Positions 39,995-49,463 are shown, counted from the stretch's first letter. The stretch is 64,000 bases of DNA from UBA1172 sp002457135 (GCA_965660935.1 CBFIBR010000003.1:34769-98768); one strand, 5' to 3'. The notes: generated by a model not told the origin, from the letters alone. Made by a program: numbers and translations.

Positions 39995-41515
39995 TCAGGC
40001 TTTCACAGTAGTCCGCTTTTTCCGTATGCTCAAAAACACTGGATAAAGCATCAGCAATATCGCGACAATGATACATCCTAGCGAGATGGGATGCTCCACA
40101 GGATTAATGAAGGTGGTAGCATCACCGCGGCTTCCAATCAGTGACTGTCGCATCGAACGTTCTGCTAACGGCCCCAGAACGATGGCAAGAACTGCAGGCG
40201 CAACAGGATAATTTAACTTGCGCAGAAGATACCCACCAAGCCCCAACGCAATCATTAGCCAGACATCGAACATCCGGTCTGTAGTCGCAAACACACCGAC
40301 AAAACAAAGAATAAAAATAATTGGCGTCAGAATGGTAAATGGCATCGCCAGGACACGAACAAATATCGGGATCATTGCCAAGTTTAGTAACACCGTGACA
40401 AAATTTGCGACATACATTGACCCAATCAAACCCCATACAAAGTCTGGCTGCTCGGCAAATAAAAGTGGGCCAGGCCGCAACCCCCAGATGATCATGCCTC
40501 CAAGCAGAATAGCTGTTGTTGGAGAACCCGGAATGCCCAGCGTGATCATTGGTAGCATTGAGCCAGTCGAGGCAGCATTATTCGCAGCTTCTGGCGCCGC
40601 GACGCCAGAGATATTGCCTTTACCAAAACTATCCGGATCTTTGGAGAAGGTTTTGGCCAGTCCATATGACATTAACGACGCTGGCGTCGCGCCAGCAGCT
40701 GGCAGTGTTCCGACAAAAAAACCCAATATAGAGCCAAGACTCGTTGTAGCAATATATTGTTTGATCTTCGTCAGATTATCAAAGAAGCGCCTCCAGGTCG
40801 TCTTCACATTTTGGACCTGCACCGAGCCTTTCGTGGTCTCAAGCGTCCAAAGCATTTCACCGATACCATAAATACCAATAGCAAGAACCAAAAAGCCGAT
40901 GCCGCGTTGAAATTCGACCAAATCGAAAAAAATCATGCGAGGTTTACCACTGATAATATCAAAACCAACTGCAGCCATAACAAGACCAAGCAAAATCGAA
41001 AAAATCGTTTTTGGAATATCGTCACCACCAAGTCCAATAAACGTGGCAAACGCCAAAATCATTAGTGCAAATTCCTCTTGTGGCCCGAATTTTAGCGCCA
41101 GTTTTGCAAGTGGTGGGGCAAAAAGAGTGAACAAAACTATTGATACAGTACCGCCAATAAACGAGGCAATAGCTGCCGCCATCAGTGCCTGATCAGCCTT
41201 TCCTTGTTGTGCCATAGGTCGGCCATCAAAGACTGTCGCGACGGCGGTGGACGCCCCCGGTATACCAAGAGTAATTGAAGAAACTGCGCCGCCATACATA
41301 GCCCCGTAATAAAGGGCGGCAAGAAAAATTATGGCAGATGTTGGCGGCACTAGAAAGGTCACTGGCAACAAGATAGCTACACCATTAACCGATCCCAATC
41401 CAGGCATTGCGCCAATAAAAAGTCCTGCTAAGCATCCGGCAAAAATCATGAAAAGATTTAGTGGTTCAAACGACTGTAACAGACCGTTTCCAAGTAAAGT
41501 TATAATCTCAGTCAT
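39995..41515 (-). CDS. tctA: Tripartite tricarboxylate transporter, large permease TctA
   Basis: TctA is the main 12-helix membrane component of the TTT secondary carboxylate importers. The 506 residues show the duplicated signatures GAMPGLGSVNGVAILLP and MYGGAVSSITLGIPG in the first half, and GTLPAAGATPASLM with TLGIPGSPTTAILLGG in the second. It is last in the tctC-tctB-tctA order on the minus strand. Codon use is AT-richer than the flanking genes. The substrate, perhaps a di- or tricarboxylate, cannot be fixed from TctA. Confidence 0.93.
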   Translation of the reverse strand: MTEIITLLGNGLLQSFEPLNLFMIFAGCLAGLFIGAMPGLGSVNGVAILLPVTFLVPPTSAIIFLAALYYGAMYGGAVSSITLGIPGASTAVATVFDGRPMAQQGKADQALMAAAIASFIGGTVSIVLFTLFAPPLAKLALKFGPQEEFALMILAFATFIGLGGDDIPKTIFSILLGLVMAAVGFDIISGKPRMIFFDLVEFQRGIGFLVLAIGIYGIGEMLWTLETTKGSVQVQNVKTTWRRFFDNLTKIKQYIATTSLGSILGFFVGTLPAAGATPASLMSYGLAKTFSKDPDSFGKGNISGVAAPEAANNAASTGSMLPMITLGIPGSPTTAILLGGMIIWGLRPGPLLFAEQPDFVWGLIGSMYVANFVTVLLNLAMIPIFVRVLAMPFTILTPIIFILCFVGVFATTDRMFDVWLMIALGLGGYLLRKLNYPVAPAVLAIVLGPLAERSMRQSLIGSRGDATTFINPVEHPISLGCIIVAILLMLYPVFLSIRKKRTTVKA

Positions 41516-41535
41516 TTGTATCTCCTGACAGGGGT

Positions 41536-42063
41536 CTACATCAAATATTCCCAGCGATAATTATCTATCCAGAGAAAAGCAGCTTCAAAAATAGGCAAAC
41601 CTTTTGGCAAGTATTTAGCCAGTTGCCACTCGAACAGGAAGTATATAAAGACGGTCGATCCGACCATCATCCCAAGTGTTTGTGGCCATTTATGTTTGCC
41701 TATAAACCGCATGTAAGCACCAAGAAATAGGGCTACCGAGATATAGGTACCAATATATTGGACAAGGAATATCATCGCCGTGAGTAAAAGAAACGAAAAA
41801 ACCACAAGACCAAGACTTTCTGGATCCATATATGGCGTTTCATCCCTACTTTCTGCTGTATTACCATTGAACCATCGGACCATAGTCCAGACCGAGCATA
41901 TTGCCATTCCAAAGCTAAGCCAAAATGGCCATAAACCAGATCCCGGTCCACGATCTTCGATCCAGCCAATAACCAAGCCATCCCTGTAAATGTTCCACAT
42001 CAAACTCAGTGACAAAACTAGCATCCCAATAGCCATTAACAACTCAGCATTTCGGGTTGACAT
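41536..42063 (-). CDS. tctB: Tripartite tricarboxylate transporter, small permease TctB
   Basis: TctB is the four-helix small membrane subunit. The 175-residue protein begins MSTRNAELLMAIGMLVLSLSL, and three more hydrophobic helices follow (including SLGLVVFSFLLLTAMIFLVQYIG). The ATG at 42063 has GAGGGAGAG just upstream in the coding direction. An ATG at 42078 is less likely. It lies 20 bases before tctA and 140 bases after tctC, with a strong hairpin in that longer gap. Confidence 0.87.
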   Translation of the reverse strand: MSTRNAELLMAIGMLVLSLSLMWNIYRDGLVIGWIEDRGPGSGLWPFWLSFGMAICSVWTMVRWFNGNTAESRDETPYMDPESLGLVVFSFLLLTAMIFLVQYIGTYISVALFLGAYMRFIGKHKWPQTLGMMVGSTVFIYFLFEWQLAKYLPKGLPIFEAAFLWIDNYRWEYLM

Positions 42064-42156
42064 GAAGCTCTCCCTCACACCAAAAGCACAGCAACGCTAT
42101 GAAGACATAGTGTACAGCTTGGTGTTAAAAAATTCTGATAGAATAACTAGGTGAAG

Positions 42157-42184
42157 CTCCCTGGCCGGTGAACCGGCCAGGGAG
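42157..42184 (-). other. Intercistronic stem-loop between tctC and tctB
   Basis: A perfect 12-base-pair GC-rich stem (CTCCCTGGCCGG-TGAA-CCGGCCAGGGAG) lies 19 bases after the tctC stop. No T run follows it in the direction of transcription, so it is more likely to protect tctC mRNA 3' ends or partly terminate than to act as a full terminator. This would allow much more binding protein than permease. Confidence 0.8.
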
Positions 42185-42202
42185 TTTGAATGAGAATATT
42201 TA

Positions 42203-43195
42203 TTATTCACCTGTAATCGCGCTTGCACCAACTTGAGCAATTAACTTTTCATGCGCAGCGTACTGATCAGCATGGAATTTTGCGAGATCAGCATTTTTAA
42301 TCATCATGTCACAAGTCAGACCATCGCTGGTGCAGAAATCCTGCCACTCCTTCGAGTCAAATAACTCCTGAAACAGATTGGTGTAAAATTTAACCGCACC
42401 ATCAGACATTCCTGGCGGACCGTTTACTGACCTCTGCATGTAATATTCAATGTTAATACCAAGTTCTTTGGCAGTCGGCACATCAGGGAATGCAGCCATA
42501 CGCTTGCCAGTGAATTGGATCAGTGGCTTTGAGTCACCCGCTTTGTAGAATGCCATTTGCTCGGACGGATTATTAACTGTTGAGTCAATTTGCTTGCCGA
42601 TCAGGTTTTTGGCAACTGTACCACCCCCAGGGAATGGAATGTAAGTAACTCCATAGCCAAACTCAGCTTCCATCATAGCTGTCAAGACGCTGTCTTCCTG
42701 ACCTGAACCAGTTCCACCGACTTTCCAGTCTTTACCGGCGGCTTTCACCGCACTTACGTATGAATTAATGTCGGTGATGTCTGACTGGTCTGAATGCACC
42801 CACAATAAAAATGTGTCCATTGCCATCAGGCCGATTGGAGTAAATTCAGTTGGATCAACACCCAGATCTTTCTGAATGATAGGAGTTGTGTAGAAGCTGT
42901 TTAGAGTCATCATCACAGTGTGATCATCGCCCGACTTATCTTGAAGATAGCGCAAAGCTTCCGCGCCTGACCCACCGGGTTTGTTCATCGGAATAAATGG
43001 ACGCGGTGACAAGCCCTTCTTCTCGATAATACCTTGCAGCAATCGAGCAATCTGGTCAGCTCCACCACCGGCACCCGCCATTATAATGAATTCGACTGGT
43101 TTTTTTGGCTGCCAATCATGGCTTCCGGCAACGGCAATTGACGTTGTCATACCAAGCGCTATTGCACCAGCTAACAAAGATTTTAGAAATCGCAT
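42203..43195 (-). CDS. tctC: Tripartite tricarboxylate transporter, binding protein TctC (Bug family)
   Basis: This is the periplasmic solute receptor of the TTT system. A signal peptide (MRFLKSLLAGAIALGMTTSIAVAG) precedes the Bug-family core, with KPVEFIIMAGAGGGADQIARLL near the start and GGTGSGQEDSVLTAMM in the middle. The ATG at 43195 is chosen because AAGGAGGAACAA lies directly before it. An upstream GTG at 43297 has no support. The mature protein is about 307 residues. It is first in the operon. Confidence 0.93.
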   Translation of the reverse strand: MRFLKSLLAGAIALGMTTSIAVAGSHDWQPKKPVEFIIMAGAGGGADQIARLLQGIIEKKGLSPRPFIPMNKPGGSGAEALRYLQDKSGDDHTVMMTLNSFYTTPIIQKDLGVDPTEFTPIGLMAMDTFLLWVHSDQSDITDINSYVSAVKAAGKDWKVGGTGSGQEDSVLTAMMEAEFGYGVTYIPFPGGGTVAKNLIGKQIDSTVNNPSEQMAFYKAGDSKPLIQFTGKRMAAFPDVPTAKELGINIEYYMQRSVNGPPGMSDGAVKFYTNLFQELFDSKEWQDFCTSDGLTCDMMIKNADLAKFHADQYAAHEKLIAQVGASAITGE

Positions 43196-43226
43196 TTGTT
43201 CCTCCTTGATTATATTTACGAATGTA

Positions 43227-43248
43227 TATCCATTTTTTAGAATGGATA
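43227..43248. promoter_or_regulatory. Inverted repeat upstream of tctC
   Basis: TATCCATT-TTTTAG-AATGGATA is a perfect 8-base inverted repeat with a 6-base spacer, 32 bases before the tctC start. It could be an operator or a short hairpin in the leader. No regulator gene adjoins the transporter operon. Confidence 0.45.
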
Positions 43249-44187
43249 ACAATATAGGCAAGACGTAAAATCTTAATCGACAAACCTCAAGCCTCACGAA
43301 TCGATGATGATCAATTTTGTATAATAATTCAGGATTTTATAATTTGTCATCACCTTCAAAGTAAATCAGATGACATACAAAGCAATACGTAACTGGAAAA
43401 AAATTAAGCCACATTTTCTGCCAAGCAAAGAGTAGCGTTCCGCAATTTTCTTGCCAGTTTCTTGTCAAAGAGTAACACGTTTACGTAATTCAACAGTAGT
43501 CAGGTCTGACTAGGGAAATTCTGACCGTATTTTTGTTCGCATTGCTAAACGGAATAATGAGTATGTAGCAAAAAATTGGGCAATATACCCATCACATTAT
43601 AGTCAACTATCGCTGATGGAGTTGGCTCAAAATTAGCGCTAACAATATCCCATTGTAATTTGCAAATAGCATTCATAATATTTCTCTGAAATCGCTCTCA
43701 ACAAAAAACTTTTCAGTTTGGTTGTCCCACGATCACCACGGCGGAGTGCGTGGTACGCTAGACGGAATGAGTACAGGCTATTTACAACTAAGTAACCTTG
43801 ATAAATAAAATTTATTGCTCAAATAAACAGCCCCTGGATAGTCCAAGGCCTCACTGGCCTTTTGTAAAGCTGAAAGCAAGAACTTCTGACGCACCAATGT
43901 AGTTATTCGAAAGCGCAAGATATTAACAAGTAAAAACCCCGTTAAATATGTTAGCCATCATTCGGCTGTTTGGAATTAGACTGAACGTAAAAATTGAAAA
44001 TGACACAAGTAGATTGCCTCTGGGCCTAATCAGTGAAGATAGATTGGAAACTATTGCTACCATCGGTACCCACACACTCTAGATACCCCCTCTCCATTCA
44101 TGTCCACTTTCGTTGATATTTGGACAATCAACATGACCCATGGTACCAAGAAAAATCTTTTTTGTGCCGCCCCCAAGGATGGGCTTA
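43249..44187. other. AT-rich non-coding stretch, right edge of low-GC block
   Basis: About 940 bases without a convincing gene. It should contain the tctCBA promoter. The one small open frame, 43948-44082 on the + strand (44 codons), has no recognisable motif or clear ribosome site. No tRNA, IS end or long direct repeat was seen. Composition returns to the higher GC of the flanks near 44,100-44,190. Confidence 0.5.
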
Positions 44188-45300
44188 ATGATGCTCCACC
44201 TGATTCTGCCATCCAAGGAAACCTTCACTGATGCCAACGCTGGCGCGATTGCTAGAGTCGCGGCGGACAGCCTCCATGGCAGCCAGTTTCGCGATGATGC
44301 CATGGTTTTTGGCCAGAATATAAGCACACCACCCATGGGCGGGGTTAGCTATCTCGGTCTCACCAGCTGGCATCGCTTTTTCCATGGCAGTAATATCGGG
44401 CTGGGCAAGGCCTATATTAACTGGCTCAGGAAAACCCCGAAAGCCCGCTGGCCGTATCTGATTGAGGTACATGGACGCTGCGCCCTTGCCAGAATGATCG
44501 CCAGCGCCGTCCCCGAGGTTCCCGTGGTACTGTTTCAGCATAATGACCCGAGGACGATGACCGGCGCCCGCAGCGGGGCCGAGCGCACGGCATTGACCCA
44601 GGTGCTGGCCGGTGTTTTTTCCAATTCCGGTTATATTGAGGGCTGCTTTCGTGAAGGGCTCCCCCCCGAGCATGATGCTGATTGCCAATTCCATATCATC
44701 CGCCTAGGGGCCAGACGCTGGCATGAGGCGGCCCCTAAAAAATCCCACACCATCCTGTTCGTTGGTCGCATGGTCCCTGAAAAAGGCGCGGCGGAGGCGG
44801 CAGAGGCCATCGCATCCGTGCTGCCGGACTATCCCGAATGGCGGTTCGTGATGATCGGCGCACGCCGGTTTGAGGAAGCCGTTGAAAATGATTACGCCGC
44901 CCGTATTCGTTCCAGGCTGAAGCCGCTCGGCGATCAGGTGGAGCTGACAGGCTTTGTGCCGGCAGAAACGGTGCGCCGCTATCAGGATGAGGCGGCGATT
45001 GTTCTGGCCCCGTCGCAATGGCAGGAACCGGCGGGCCTCGTGGTGCTGGAGGCTCTTGCCAGCGGTTCTGCGCTGATCACATCACGGCGTGGCGGCATCC
45101 CTGAATACACCGACGGCCGATCGGTGCTGCTCGATGAGCCGGATGGTCCATCCATCAGCGATGCGTTGAGGTCATTATTATCAAACCCGGCACAGCTCAA
45201 ATCCTTGCAGGACAAGGCATGGAAAGACTATCCTTTCACCCTGGAAGCCATGGTGGCGGCCATTGATGAAGCGCGTTCCAGCGTGATCACCAGAGGATAA
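44188..45300 (+). CDS. Glycosyltransferase family 4 protein
   Basis: The 370-residue product has the two-domain GT-B layout. The C-terminal domain carries HTILFVGRMVPEKGAAEAAEAI, VELTGFVPAETVRRYQDEA and the nucleotide-sugar binding E-x7-E region APSQWQEPAGLVVLEALASG. It would transfer a sugar to lipopolysaccharide or another glycan, with unknown donor and acceptor. The ATG at 44188 follows AAGGA by eight bases. An ATG at 44140 is possible. The stop is five bases before the acyl-CoA dehydrogenase gene, an unexpected operon partner. Confidence 0.82.
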   Translation: MMLHLILPSKETFTDANAGAIARVAADSLHGSQFRDDAMVFGQNISTPPMGGVSYLGLTSWHRFFHGSNIGLGKAYINWLRKTPKARWPYLIEVHGRCALARMIASAVPEVPVVLFQHNDPRTMTGARSGAERTALTQVLAGVFSNSGYIEGCFREGLPPEHDADCQFHIIRLGARRWHEAAPKKSHTILFVGRMVPEKGAAEAAEAIASVLPDYPEWRFVMIGARRFEEAVENDYAARIRSRLKPLGDQVELTGFVPAETVRRYQDEAAIVLAPSQWQEPAGLVVLEALASGSALITSRRGGIPEYTDGRSVLLDEPDGPSISDALRSLLSNPAQLKSLQDKAWKDYPFTLEAMVAAIDEARSSVITRG

Positions 45301-45305
45301 AGGGA

Positions 45306-46463
45306 ATGGATGACCCCAGGGTGCTTGAAGAAATCCGTGACGGTGTTGCCGCGATCTGCCGTGACTTCCCGGGGCGTTACTGGCAGGAACGCGATGCAGC
45401 CCGCGAATACCCCGAAGATTTCGTCAACGCGCTGACGGCATCAGGCTATCTTGCCGCCCTGGTGCCTGAGGAATATGGCGGCTCGGGATTAAGCCTCACC
45501 GCCGCTGCTGTCATTCTTGAGGAAATTCACCGCAATGGATGCAATGCGGCGGCCTGCCATGCCCAGATGTACACGATGGGGACTGTTCTGCGGCACGGTA
45601 GTGATGGGCAGAAACAGGCTTACCTGCCCGGGATTGCTGATGGGTCGCTCCGCTTGCAGGCCTTTGGCGTTACCGAACCCACCAGCGGCACCGATACGCT
45701 GTCGCTCCGCACCACGGCGCGGCGTGATGGTGATGACTATATCGTCAACGGGCAGAAAATCTGGACCTCACGGGCAGAATATTCTGACCTGATGCTGCTG
45801 CTGGCACGAACCACCCCGCGCGATCAGGTGGAAATGCGCACCGACGGGCTGTCGGTCTTTCTGCTCAACATGAAGGATTTCATCGGCAAGGGCATGACCA
45901 TCCGGCCGATCCGTACCATGATCAACCATTCCACCACCGAAGTGTTCTTTGATGAGCTGAGGATACCCGCATCCAGCCTGATCGGGGTGGAGGGCAAGGG
46001 GTTCCGCTATATCCTGTCCGGCATGAACGCTGAACGCATCCTGATTGCCGCGGAATGCATCGGTGATGCCAAATGGTTCATCGAAAAAGCAACCACCTAC
46101 GTCAATGAGCGGGTTGTATTCGGCAACCCCATCGGCCGCAATCAGGGCATTCAGTTCCCAATTGCGAAAGCCTATGCCCATATGCTGGCGGCGGAAGCCA
46201 TCGTCCAGCGTGCAGCCGCCACCTATGATCGCGGCGAAGACCCGGGTGGTGAGGCCAATATCGCCAAGATGCTGGCCGCTGATGCATCATGGCAAACGGG
46301 TGAGGCCTGCTTGCAGAGTTTCGGCGGTTTCGGTTTTGCCGAAGAATACGACGTTGAACGCAAATGGCGGGAAACTCGGCTCTATCAGGTGGCGCCGATT
46401 TCAACCAACCTGATCCTATCCTATATCGCCGAGCATATCCTGAAAATGCCCAAATCGTATTGA
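45306..46463 (+). CDS. Acyl-CoA dehydrogenase family protein
   Basis: This 385-residue flavoenzyme should oxidise an acyl-CoA to the 2,3-enoyl-CoA. Family signatures are RLQAFGVTEPTSGTDT near residue 117, the FAD-binding VNGQKIWTSRAEYSDLMLLLART, and the C-terminal CLQSFGGFGFAEEYDVERKWRETRLYQVAP. ERVVFGNPIGRNQGIQFPIA is also typical. An AAAGGGA site precedes the ATG. It is convergent with a CaiB/BaiF CoA-transferase whose stop adjoins its own, so the two may share a pathway. Confidence 0.9.
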   Translation: MDDPRVLEEIRDGVAAICRDFPGRYWQERDAAREYPEDFVNALTASGYLAALVPEEYGGSGLSLTAAAVILEEIHRNGCNAAACHAQMYTMGTVLRHGSDGQKQAYLPGIADGSLRLQAFGVTEPTSGTDTLSLRTTARRDGDDYIVNGQKIWTSRAEYSDLMLLLARTTPRDQVEMRTDGLSVFLLNMKDFIGKGMTIRPIRTMINHSTTEVFFDELRIPASSLIGVEGKGFRYILSGMNAERILIAAECIGDAKWFIEKATTYVNERVVFGNPIGRNQGIQFPIAKAYAHMLAAEAIVQRAAATYDRGEDPGGEANIAKMLAADASWQTGEACLQSFGGFGFAEEYDVERKWRETRLYQVAPISTNLILSYIAEHILKMPKSY

Positions 46464-47615
46464 TCAGCTGAACTCATTCCTTACAGCATCGGTATCCGCA
46501 CCCAGATCAGGGATGCTGCGGCCATTCGCCAGCATGCCCTCCATCATCGCCCCGGGTGCAATGATGCGCATGTCACCGGCACTGCTGCGGACCGTGATAT
46601 AACGGGACTGCGGGTGGCTGATCAGATCATCAATGCCGTTGAGCCTGCCAAAAGCAATCCCCGCATTGGTGAGCTTGCCGGCCATGTCATCACGGCTCGA
46701 CCGGCCAAACACCGCCAGCATGATTTCATCCAGATCAACCCGGTTTGAAACGCGGTTGATGTTGCTGTCAAAGCGCGGATCGGTGGCGATAGCATCATCC
46801 CCCAGAACCTCACCGCATAACCGCGCCCATTCGCGTTCATTCTGGATCGACAGCAGGATCATCCCGCCATCACCGCAGGCGTAAACGCCGTAGGGTGCAA
46901 TCGACGGATGATGCAATCCCGGGCGGCGAATCTCCTTGCCGCCATAGAGATGCTGGACATAGGGAACATTCATCCAGTCCGACAGGGCATGGAACAGCGA
47001 TACCTCAATAGCCCGGCCCACGCCGGTTTGGACCCTGCCGTAAAGCGCCTGCAAAATCGCCTGGTGGGAGGTCATGCCCGCGGCGATATCGCAGATGGAA
47101 ACGCCAACCCGCCCGGCATGATCAGGGGTGCCGGTGATACCCGCTAGCCCGGTTTCGGCCTGGATCAGCAGATCATAGGCTTTCATCTGGCTCCAGGGGC
47201 CGTCACTGCCATAACCGCTGATCGAACAGGTGATGAGGCGCGGGTTATCATCACGCATGGCGGCAACCGGCAGGCCAAGGCGATCAAACGCTCCCGGCAT
47301 CAGATTCTGGATGAAGATATCAGCCTCGGCGATCATGGCCCGCAACAGCTCTTTATCGGCGGCATCCTTCAGGTTGAGGCAGACCGACTCCTTGCCCTTG
47401 TTGAGCCAGACGAAATAGGAGCTGAACCCCTTGGCATCGGCATCATAGAGACGGGCGAAATCACCTTCGGGGCGTTCGATCTTGATCACCCTTGCCCCTG
47501 CCTCGGCCAGTTTCATCGATGCATAGGGCGCCGCCACGGCCTGTTCCACGGAAACGACCAGCAGCCCCTCAAGATCACCTTTTCCTGTCATTGTTGATGG
47601 CATTTCTGATGGCAT
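46464..47615 (-). CDS. CaiB/BaiF family CoA-transferase
   Basis: This 383-residue family III CoA-transferase has the CoA-binding start GLLVVSVEQAVAAPYASMKLAEAGARVIKIE and the conserved catalytic aspartate (Asp176 in GVSICDIAAG). It is distinct from the frc gene 4 kb away. The donor and acceptor acyl groups are unknown. Relatives act on mesaconate, citramalate, carnitine or similar acids. The neighbouring acyl-CoA dehydrogenase suggests use in organic acid breakdown. Confidence 0.85.
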   Translation of the reverse strand: MPSEMPSTMTGKGDLEGLLVVSVEQAVAAPYASMKLAEAGARVIKIERPEGDFARLYDADAKGFSSYFVWLNKGKESVCLNLKDAADKELLRAMIAEADIFIQNLMPGAFDRLGLPVAAMRDDNPRLITCSISGYGSDGPWSQMKAYDLLIQAETGLAGITGTPDHAGRVGVSICDIAAGMTSHQAILQALYGRVQTGVGRAIEVSLFHALSDWMNVPYVQHLYGGKEIRRPGLHHPSIAPYGVYACGDGGMILLSIQNEREWARLCGEVLGDDAIATDPRFDSNINRVSNRVDLDEIMLAVFGRSSRDDMAGKLTNAGIAFGRLNGIDDLISHPQSRYITVRSSAGDMRIIAPGAMMEGMLANGRSIPDLGADTDAVRNEFS

Positions 47616-47651
47616 AACCTCAACTCCCGCCCCTTATAAACTAGCGCAAGC

Positions 47652-49463
47652 CTACCCTTTCTCGCCCCACTGGCCAAGGGTGTAAAGCCGGGCGGCGGCG
47701 GCATCCACCGACCCTTCATCCTGCTCATCAACGCCTTCGGACCAGCCTAGGGCCTTGAGCAGGGGCGGGTTCTGTTTCACGCTATCAGGGCAATGGCTGA
47801 AGCATGATGACACCCATTTGCCCTTGCTGATGCGGCCATAGATCCGGCTGGTGTCAAAATTGGCCAGCTCAATCCCGGGCATGGCAGCAATGCACTGGCT
47901 GAGGAAGGAATAATCAGGCCCCTCCCCCTCAATCAGCACCGCGTCAGGCGTGCGGGCATCGAGGTTGACCGAACGGAAGCGGTCAATATTCGCCAGCGCC
48001 ACCGGGTCAAGGATCACCATCTGCCCGCCCTCACCAAAGGCGATGGTGCGCGGCGGTGAGCCGAGGGCAACGTCATTATCAAGAAATTCATAATGGATGG
48101 TTTTATCCGCAATCGCCGTCCATGAAAAAAACAGCTCGGGAATACCGGTGAAGGCCTCCCTGTTATGGTAGAGCAGGTCATCCACCGCCTTGTAACGCTG
48201 GGTTGTCAGCCCGCGTTTCCAGGCGCGTTCCACGGTTTCGGCTGGCGGCGTGATGACAAAAAAGAGAAACACCATGTCACCAAACCGGGTCAAGAGGGTG
48301 CTGTGATAATCGCCCGAGCTGTCCACCATGAAACTGTCAAACCGGAACCGGTCAATCAGCAGATGCGGCATTTCCTGGCGTTCGGCCTTTTGTTCCATGT
48401 AGCGGTCCAGCTTATGGTCGATGATCGACAGCTCCTGCCCTGTCAGCATGGCGGCGTATTTGTAATCCGCACCAAGGCTGTCGTAATCGAGCAGGTATTT
48501 GCGCCAGTAATCAGGGCTGATGAGGGCGAAATCTTCCCACGCCACCCCCAGCTTTTCGGCCAGCTCCCTCTGTTTCGGGCGGACTGTGCTTTTGCCCGCG
48601 GCTGATGCGCCCTTGACGTTCATCACAATGCGCTTGCGCTGATAGGGCAGACGGCGAAAACCTTCACGGTTGATGGCGGTGTTCAGCACCGGTTCGATCA
48701 TGCGGCGGATTTCACCCGGGCCGTAATCCTGACAGAACAACCGCAGGGCCAGCCGGGCCATCAGCCCGTGATCGGTGATGATCCGCCCCCGGTGACTGAT
48801 CATGGATGCCGCCACCTCGGCGATAGCAGCATGGATTGCGGCCTCCCTCTTTTCATCATTGTTATGGCCGGAGACATCAGCCTTGTTGCGCCAGAGCGTG
48901 AGCTTGGCCATATCCTCGCGCTCCGTATCCTCCAGGCTTTTCTTGCGCTCGGGTTGGCGCTTGAACATCTGGCTCAGGAACCCGCCATTGTCCTGATCAG
49001 GTTGCGCTTTTGTGGTGCTGAGAATCTCTTCCATCCTGGCCAGGGTATCGCAGCGAAACCGCTCATACCCGGCGTCGAGTTCAGGCAGAACAGGATCAAT
49101 ATGGTTGTCATGGATACGCCGCACCATGGCGCGCAGGGACAGGCCGAGGTATTCATAATCAGGTCCATCCGGCACCGTCAAGTCGGTGGTCACCCGCATC
49201 AGCAATTCATGAACAATCATCCGCTCGGCTCTAAGGTCAACCATCCTCGTTATCGGCAACCCACATAAATTGGAGGCCTCGGTCGCTTCATCAAAACCGG
49301 TATAGGCGTTCTCTGCCCGGAACAGTGAAACCAGGGGCTGGAGATGGGGGGGGATGGTTGAATTTAGCCCGGGGTTCCAGGCATGGAACGGCCCATCAGC
49401 TTCATGCGCATCAGTGGCGACTTCGGGGCCGTTAGGGTCATTTTCATGGGACGGCATTTGCAT
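47652..49463 (-). CDS. Large P-loop protein with zeta-toxin-like kinase domain, unknown function
   Basis: I do not recognise this 603-residue protein as a named family. A Walker A motif, GASAAGKST at residues 285-293, follows a hydrophobic strand (RKRIVMNVKG). Around residue 318, ISPDYWRKYLLDYDSLGADYKYA resembles the substrate region of zeta-toxin and AAA-type small-molecule kinases. Then come LLIDRFRFDSFMVDSSG and FGDMVFLFFVITPP. The first 280 residues are helical with a charged stretch at about 165-205, and have no known motif. There is no signal peptide. It might phosphorylate a nucleotide-like or protein substrate, but this is speculation. Confidence 0.6.
   Translation of the reverse strand: MQMPSHENDPNGPEVATDAHEADGPFHAWNPGLNSTIPPHLQPLVSLFRAENAYTGFDEATEASNLCGLPITRMVDLRAERMIVHELLMRVTTDLTVPDGPDYEYLGLSLRAMVRRIHDNHIDPVLPELDAGYERFRCDTLARMEEILSTTKAQPDQDNGGFLSQMFKRQPERKKSLEDTEREDMAKLTLWRNKADVSGHNNDEKREAAIHAAIAEVAASMISHRGRIITDHGLMARLALRLFCQDYGPGEIRRMIEPVLNTAINREGFRRLPYQRKRIVMNVKGASAAGKSTVRPKQRELAEKLGVAWEDFALISPDYWRKYLLDYDSLGADYKYAAMLTGQELSIIDHKLDRYMEQKAERQEMPHLLIDRFRFDSFMVDSSGDYHSTLLTRFGDMVFLFFVITPPAETVERAWKRGLTTQRYKAVDDLLYHNREAFTGIPELFFSWTAIADKTIHYEFLDNDVALGSPPRTIAFGEGGQMVILDPVALANIDRFRSVNLDARTPDAVLIEGEGPDYSFLSQCIAAMPGIELANFDTSRIYGRISKGKWVSSCFSHCPDSVKQNPPLLKALGWSEGVDEQDEGSVDAAAARLYTLGQWGEKG

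Noticed and set aside
41258..41267. CGGTATACCA, nine of ten bases of the oxalate operator
   Set aside because: It lies inside the tctA coding sequence, not near a promoter, and is probably chance.
43948..44082. 44-codon open frame in the AT-rich gap
   Set aside because: No clear ribosome site, motif or coding bias. Chance frames of this size are common in such a stretch.
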